Positions 24,114 to 26,381 of a stretch of 26,381 nucleotides of DNA are shown here, one piece after another. Position numbers and translations under genes: made by a program. The stretch is from the NCBI GenBank assembly GCA_964448305.1, contig CAYUWB010000016.1, positions 1-26,381 of the forward strand. Direction: 5' to 3'. Each line of letters opens with the position of its first letter. Within the stretch, counting starts at the first letter, position 1. Under the pieces are notes generated by a model. That model was not told the DNA's origin. It saw only the letters and a list, made by a program, of their open reading frames with translations, and did not search any database. This DNA comes from Thioglobus_C sp964448305 (GTDB lineage: Bacteria; Pseudomonadota; Gammaproteobacteria; PS1; Pseudothioglobaceae).

Positions 24114-24629
24114 ATGAAAAAAATTATCGCTATCGCTACTTTAGTAGCTGCTACATCAGCTTCTGCTGGTTTTTTTGGTAACAACAACAACTCTAACTGG
24201 GGTCCTTTCGACGGTAACTCTAACTACGGTCCTTTCGACGGTGGTTCTAACTTCGGTCCTATGAACGGTGGTTCTAACTGGGGTCCTTTCTCTGGTGGTA
24301 ACAACATGGGTCCATTTAACGGTGGTTCTAACGCTGGTCCTTTCAACGGTGCTTCTAACTGGGGTCCATTCAAGGGTGGTAACAACTGGTTAAACAACAC
24401 TGATTTCGGTTTAAACTTTGACACTAAGAACACAACTGACACTAACGCTTCTGGCGCTGCTGACGGTTCTGCTAAAGGTGTTGCTGATGCTAACGCTAAA
24501 GGTACTGCAGATGCATACGCTAAAGGTGTAGCTGACGCTCAAGCTCAAGCTCAAGCTGACGCTTACGCTAAAGGTTACGCTGATGCAATGGCTAAAGGCA
24601 CTGCAACTTCAACTGAAGTAGCTAAGTAA
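24114..24629 (+). CDS. Secreted WGPF-repeat protein 2, sulfur-globule-protein-like
   Basis: The 171-residue protein is the most regular paralogue. Its signal peptide is cleaved after Ala18 (TSASA/G). Seven uninterrupted nonapeptides run from SNWGPFDGN to SNWGPFKGG (about 26-88), then NNWLNNTDFGLNFDTKN, then the octapeptide tail (AKGVADAN, AKGTADAY, AKGVADAQ, AQAQADAY, AKGYADAM). No cysteine. The conserved aromatic plus Gly-Pro spacing suggests a repetitive self-assembling surface, while the Ala-rich tail could form a helix with Asp and Lys on separate faces. AGGAG lies 6 bases before the ATG. Codon choice is as biased as in gene 1. Function in sulfur-globule coating is inferred from family resemblance only. 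Confidence 0.85.
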   Translation: MKKIIAIATLVAATSASAGFFGNNNNSNWGPFDGNSNYGPFDGGSNFGPMNGGSNWGPFSGGNNMGPFNGGSNAGPFNGASNWGPFKGGNNWLNNTDFGLNFDTKNTTDTNASGAADGSAKGVADANAKGTADAYAKGVADAQAQAQADAYAKGYADAMAKGTATSTEVAK

Positions 24630-24693
24630 TTTATTACTTAACCTTGCTAGCATCACTTAGTTAAGCTTAGGCTGACTAAGTAACCAAGCAAAT

Positions 24694-24719
24694 AAAACCA
24701 CCCGCAAGGGTGGTTTTTT
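24694..24719 (+). terminator. Terminator of WGPF-repeat gene 2
   Basis: AAAACCACCC and GGGTGGTTTT pair perfectly around a GCAA tetraloop, followed by Ts. It begins 64 bases after the stop; a weaker inverted repeat ACTTAGT/ACTAAGT (24655-24681) lies between. Confidence 0.9.
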
Positions 24720-24758
24720 AATGTCCGATCGTAAGTTAATATTTTGTATAAATATTGG

Positions 24759-24787
24759 TTGTAAAGTGCATTTTTAATTAGTATAAT
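24759..24787 (+). promoter_or_regulatory. Promoter of WGPF-repeat gene 3
   Basis: TTGTAA (24759-24764), a 17-base spacer and TATAAT (24782-24787), in the context ATTAGTATAAT. The start is expected near 24794, about 65 bases before the ATG. Confidence 0.6.
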
Positions 24788-24858
24788 CTGAAGTTGAATA
24801 TTGATATTTTATTGGTATTCTTTCCTCTTTTTTTATAACTGAATATATGGAGATAACG

Positions 24859-25428
24859 ATGAAAACATTAGTAAAAGCAGTAGCAATTGCTACAGTAGTT
24901 TCAGCGACATCAGCTTCAGCTGGTTTCTTTAACAACGGTAACGGTTACAACAATAACAACTGGGGTCCTTTCAACGGCTCTAACAACTGGGGTCCATTTG
25001 ATGGTGGCTCTAACCTTGGTCCTATGAACGGTGGTTCTAACTGGGGTCCTTTCTCAGGTGGTAACAACTGGGGTCCTTTTGCTGGCGGTTCTAACGCTGG
25101 TCCTTTCAATGGCGCTTCTAACTGGGGTCCTTTCAAAGGCGGCAACAACTGGATGAATAACACTGATTTCGGTCTTAAGTTTGATACTAAGAACACAACT
25201 GACACTAACGCTTCTGGCGCTGCTGACGGCTCTGCTTCTGGTACTGGTGATGCAAATGCTTCAGGTAAAGCTGATGCATACGCTAAAGGTCAAGCAGATG
25301 GTTTTGCTAAAGGTCAAGCAGACGCGTACGCTAAAGGCTATGCAGATGCAATGGCTTCAGGCGCTGCTGATAGCAATAACAACTATCATCGTGGTGTTGC
25401 TGCACCAGCTCCAGCTGCGGCAAAATAA
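24859..25428 (+). CDS. Secreted WGPF-repeat protein 3, sulfur-globule-protein-like
   Basis: The 189-residue protein has a signal peptide cleaved after Ala21 (TSASA/G) and seven nonapeptides from NNWGPFNGS to SNWGPFKGG. NNWMNNTDFGLKFDTKN and an octapeptide tail (ASGKADAY, AKGQADGF, AKGQADAY, AKGYADAM) follow. It then has an extra C-terminus (SNNNYHRGV then Ala/Pro-rich) not found in proteins 1 and 2. The frame opens at an ATG at 24847, but that codon contains part of the Shine-Dalgarno GGAG (24849-24852), which is correctly spaced for the ATG at 24859, so the latter is chosen. Same biased codon use as genes 1 and 2. Confidence 0.85.
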   Translation: MKTLVKAVAIATVVSATSASAGFFNNGNGYNNNNWGPFNGSNNWGPFDGGSNLGPMNGGSNWGPFSGGNNWGPFAGGSNAGPFNGASNWGPFKGGNNWMNNTDFGLKFDTKNTTDTNASGAADGSASGTGDANASGKADAYAKGQADGFAKGQADAYAKGYADAMASGAADSNNNYHRGVAAPAPAAAK

Positions 25429-25450
25429 TTAATTTTTAAAATTAGTTAAT

Positions 25451-25479
25451 AAAAAGAGGCGCTTTGGCGCCTCTTTTTT
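25451..25479 (+). terminator. Terminator of WGPF-repeat gene 3
   Basis: AAAAAGAGGCGC pairs with GCGCCTCTTTTT around a short T-rich loop, with a continuing T run, 22 bases after the stop. Confidence 0.9.
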
Positions 25480-25521
25480 CGTCTGTTGTTAATATATTAT
25501 AAAATCATAATATAATTAGTG

Positions 25522-25527
25522 TATAAT
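25522..25527 (+). promoter_or_regulatory. -10 box of WGPF-repeat gene 4
   Basis: TATAAT lies in ATTAGTGTATAATACACACC; the GTGTATAAT core and the CACnCCA downstream match gene 2. No good -35 box is visible. GGGGAA (25553-25558) provides the ribosome binding site. Confidence 0.55.
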
Positions 25528-25565
25528 ACACACCAAAGCAATTTTTTATTTTGGGGAATATAAAA

Positions 25566-26195
25566 ATGAATAACATGACAAAATTAATATTTACAATCAC
25601 TTTATTAGTTTCTAGCATTGCTAGTGCAGCACCATGGATGCCATGGGATAACAATAACAATAACAATAATGGTGGCGATAACTTAATCGAATCATGGATG
25701 CCGTGGGGTTCAAATTCCAATTCAAACTCTGGCACTAACTGGGGTCCGTTCAATTCAGGTTCTAAGTGGAATCCTTTTAATGGTGGTTCTAATGGTGGTT
25801 CTAATTTTGGCCCTTTTGATTCAGGATCAGACTTTGGCCCAATGAATGGCATGACTAACTGGGGTCCAATGAACTCAGACGCCGACTGGGGCCCAATGAG
25901 TACAGCAAATAATTGGATGAATGATACTGAATTTGGCATTCATTTTAAAACCAACAATAAGACAGAAGGCAAAGGTTACGCAAGAGCTGACGGTAAGTAC
26001 GCTGGTGAGTTGCAAAATCGCATGTCTGGTCAAGGTAAAAATTATGCAACAGGTGGTGCTGAGCAGTACTATAAAGGCCAAATTGACAACTACGGAAAGT
26101 CAAGAGGCGAAGGGCGTTTTGAAGGTTATGGTAGACAAGGTTACCTAGGTTACACACCAGTTAGAGGCAACAATTTTCCTGCGCCAGCTTATTAG
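25566..26195 (+). CDS. Secreted WGPF-repeat protein 4, divergent tail
   Basis: The 209-residue protein has a signal peptide cleaved after Ala21 (SIASA/A). The mature protein opens with two WMPW elements around an Asn run. About six irregular nonapeptides follow (TNWGPFNSG, SKWNPFNGG, SNFGPFDSG, SDFGPMNGM, TNWGPMNSD, ADWGPMSTA), then NNWMNDTEFGIHF. The octapeptide Ala tail is absent; instead the C-terminus is rich in Tyr, Gly, Lys and Arg (YYKGQIDNYG, RFEGYGRQGYLGY), closer in composition to the Tyr/Gly-rich sulfur globule proteins of purple sulfur bacteria. Codon use is less biased than in genes 1-3. The frame runs back to a TTG at 25551, but the ATG at 25566 has GGGGAA at a good distance. 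No strong terminator follows. Confidence 0.82.
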   Translation: MNNMTKLIFTITLLVSSIASAAPWMPWDNNNNNNNGGDNLIESWMPWGSNSNSNSGTNWGPFNSGSKWNPFNGGSNGGSNFGPFDSGSDFGPMNGMTNWGPMNSDADWGPMSTANNWMNDTEFGIHFKTNNKTEGKGYARADGKYAGELQNRMSGQGKNYATGGAEQYYKGQIDNYGKSRGEGRFEGYGRQGYLGYTPVRGNNFPAPAY

Positions 26196-26227
26196 TTAAA
26201 TAAAATACCAAATAACTGATTTTTAGA

Positions 26228-26255
26228 TTGACTCAAATCTAGATTCCGTTATAAT
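26228..26255 (+). promoter_or_regulatory. Promoter of tRNA-Asn
   Basis: TTGACT (26228-26233), a 16-base spacer and TATAAT (26250-26255), ending 11 bases before the tRNA. The same hexamers and spacing serve the tRNA cluster at the other end of the window. The -35 overlaps a small hairpin TAGATT/AATCTA (26224-26241). Confidence 0.7.
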
Positions 26256-26266
26256 TTCCCCTTAAT

Positions 26267-26342
26267 TCCTCGATAGCTCAGCTGGTAGAGCAACGGACTG
26301 TTAATCCGTTTGTCGGTGGTTCGAGCCCACCTCGAGGAGCCA
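26267..26342 (+). tRNA. tRNA-Asn (GTT)
   Basis: Plus-strand cloverleaf with acceptor TCCTCGA/TCGAGGA, D-arm AGCTCAGCTGGTAGAGC, anticodon GTT in a CGGAC-like stem paired with TCCG, T-arm with GGTTCGAGCC, discriminator G and encoded CCA. Confidence 0.96.
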
Positions 26343-26349
26343 AATACTT

Positions 26350-26381
26350 AAAGTCCATTCCTATTTCAGGTGTGGGCTTTT
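26350..26381 (+). terminator. Probable tRNA-Asn terminator, cut by the window end
   Basis: AAAGTCC (26350-26356) pairs with GGGCTTT (26374-26380) with one G-T pair across a 17-base loop, followed by T at the window edge. The T tract cannot be followed further. Confidence 0.55.

Noticed and set aside
24847..24858. Earlier start of repeat gene 3 at 24847
   Set aside because: That ATG overlaps the Shine-Dalgarno of the ATG at 24859, and would put acidic MEIT ahead of a standard signal peptide.
23200..25150. CRISPR-like short direct repeats
   Set aside because: The recurring GGTGGTTCTAAC units are 27 bp (nine-codon) coding repeats in frame within signal-peptide proteins, with no unique spacers and no cas genes.
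23084..25205. Antisense open frames opposite the repeat genes encoding PP-rich GPQLEPP repeats
   Set aside because: They are mirror products of the GGTGGTTCTAAC-type coding repeats; they have no signal, start site or codon character of their own.
25551..25565. TTG start of repeat gene 4 at 25551
   Set aside because: The TTG lies in the GGGGAA ribosome binding region for the ATG at 25566, which begins a normal signal peptide.
22977..26342. A genomic island integrated at tRNA-Asn
   Set aside because: The repeat genes adjoin tRNA-Asn, but no integrase, transposase or duplicated tRNA 3' end is visible in the window.

Overview
The window looks like part of the chromosome of an A+T-rich gammaproteobacterium. 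Full-length housekeeping proteins (UbiD, DnaQ, RpoZ, Acs, HemB, ThiC, WaaA, ObgE, DksA, NfuA, a monomeric isocitrate dehydrogenase) all have gammaproteobacterial character. The A+T-rich background, the gene complement and a cluster of secreted low-complexity proteins resembling sulfur-globule envelope proteins suggest a sulfur oxidiser of the SUP05/Thioglobus/bivalve-symbiont type. That placement is inference; no rRNA or sulfur-oxidation gene is present to confirm it.

Layout. Positions 1-280 hold a minus-strand tRNA cluster (Pro-Arg-His in transcription order), whose promoter overlaps the end of ubiD. dnaQ-ubiD (minus) diverge from rpoZ-acs (plus). acs runs tail to tail into a coiled-coil membrane protein of unknown role. 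hemB (minus) and thiC (plus) diverge from a 50-bp gap. thiC is followed by a small GDCCVxC cysteine protein, which converges on a small CopZ-N-like [2Fe-2S] protein. Next come a secreted dienelactone-hydrolase-fold protein that has lost its catalytic Ser/Cys and His, and waaA (minus).

From 11.3 to 17.4 kb there is a tight plus-strand run: obgE, proB, folK, panB, panC, nfuA, a small membrane protein and thiL. It covers a GTPase, proline, folate, pantothenate, Fe-S carrier and thiamine functions. It contains a 100-N gap in proB flanked by a perfect 55-bp duplication, which reads as an assembly artefact; collapsing it restores an intact, PUA-less proB. A 99-nt two-stem hairpin separates thiL from dksA (minus). 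A second plus-strand operon follows: a CbbY-like phosphatase, ilvA, rimI and monomeric icd.

From 23.0 to 26.2 kb lies the accessory part: four paralogous genes in tandem. Each encodes a signal peptide and tandem nonapeptides of the form (S/N)NWGPF(N/S)GG, followed by a conserved NTDFG block. In three of them this leads into an exact octapeptide AKGxADAx tail; the fourth has a different Tyr/Gly/Lys-rich tail. Each gene has its own upstream promoter-like sequence and Shine-Dalgarno, and the first three have strong intrinsic terminators, so they form a set of separately controlled genes rather than an operon. Codon choice in the first three suggests very high expression. The cluster ends at a tRNA-Asn gene.
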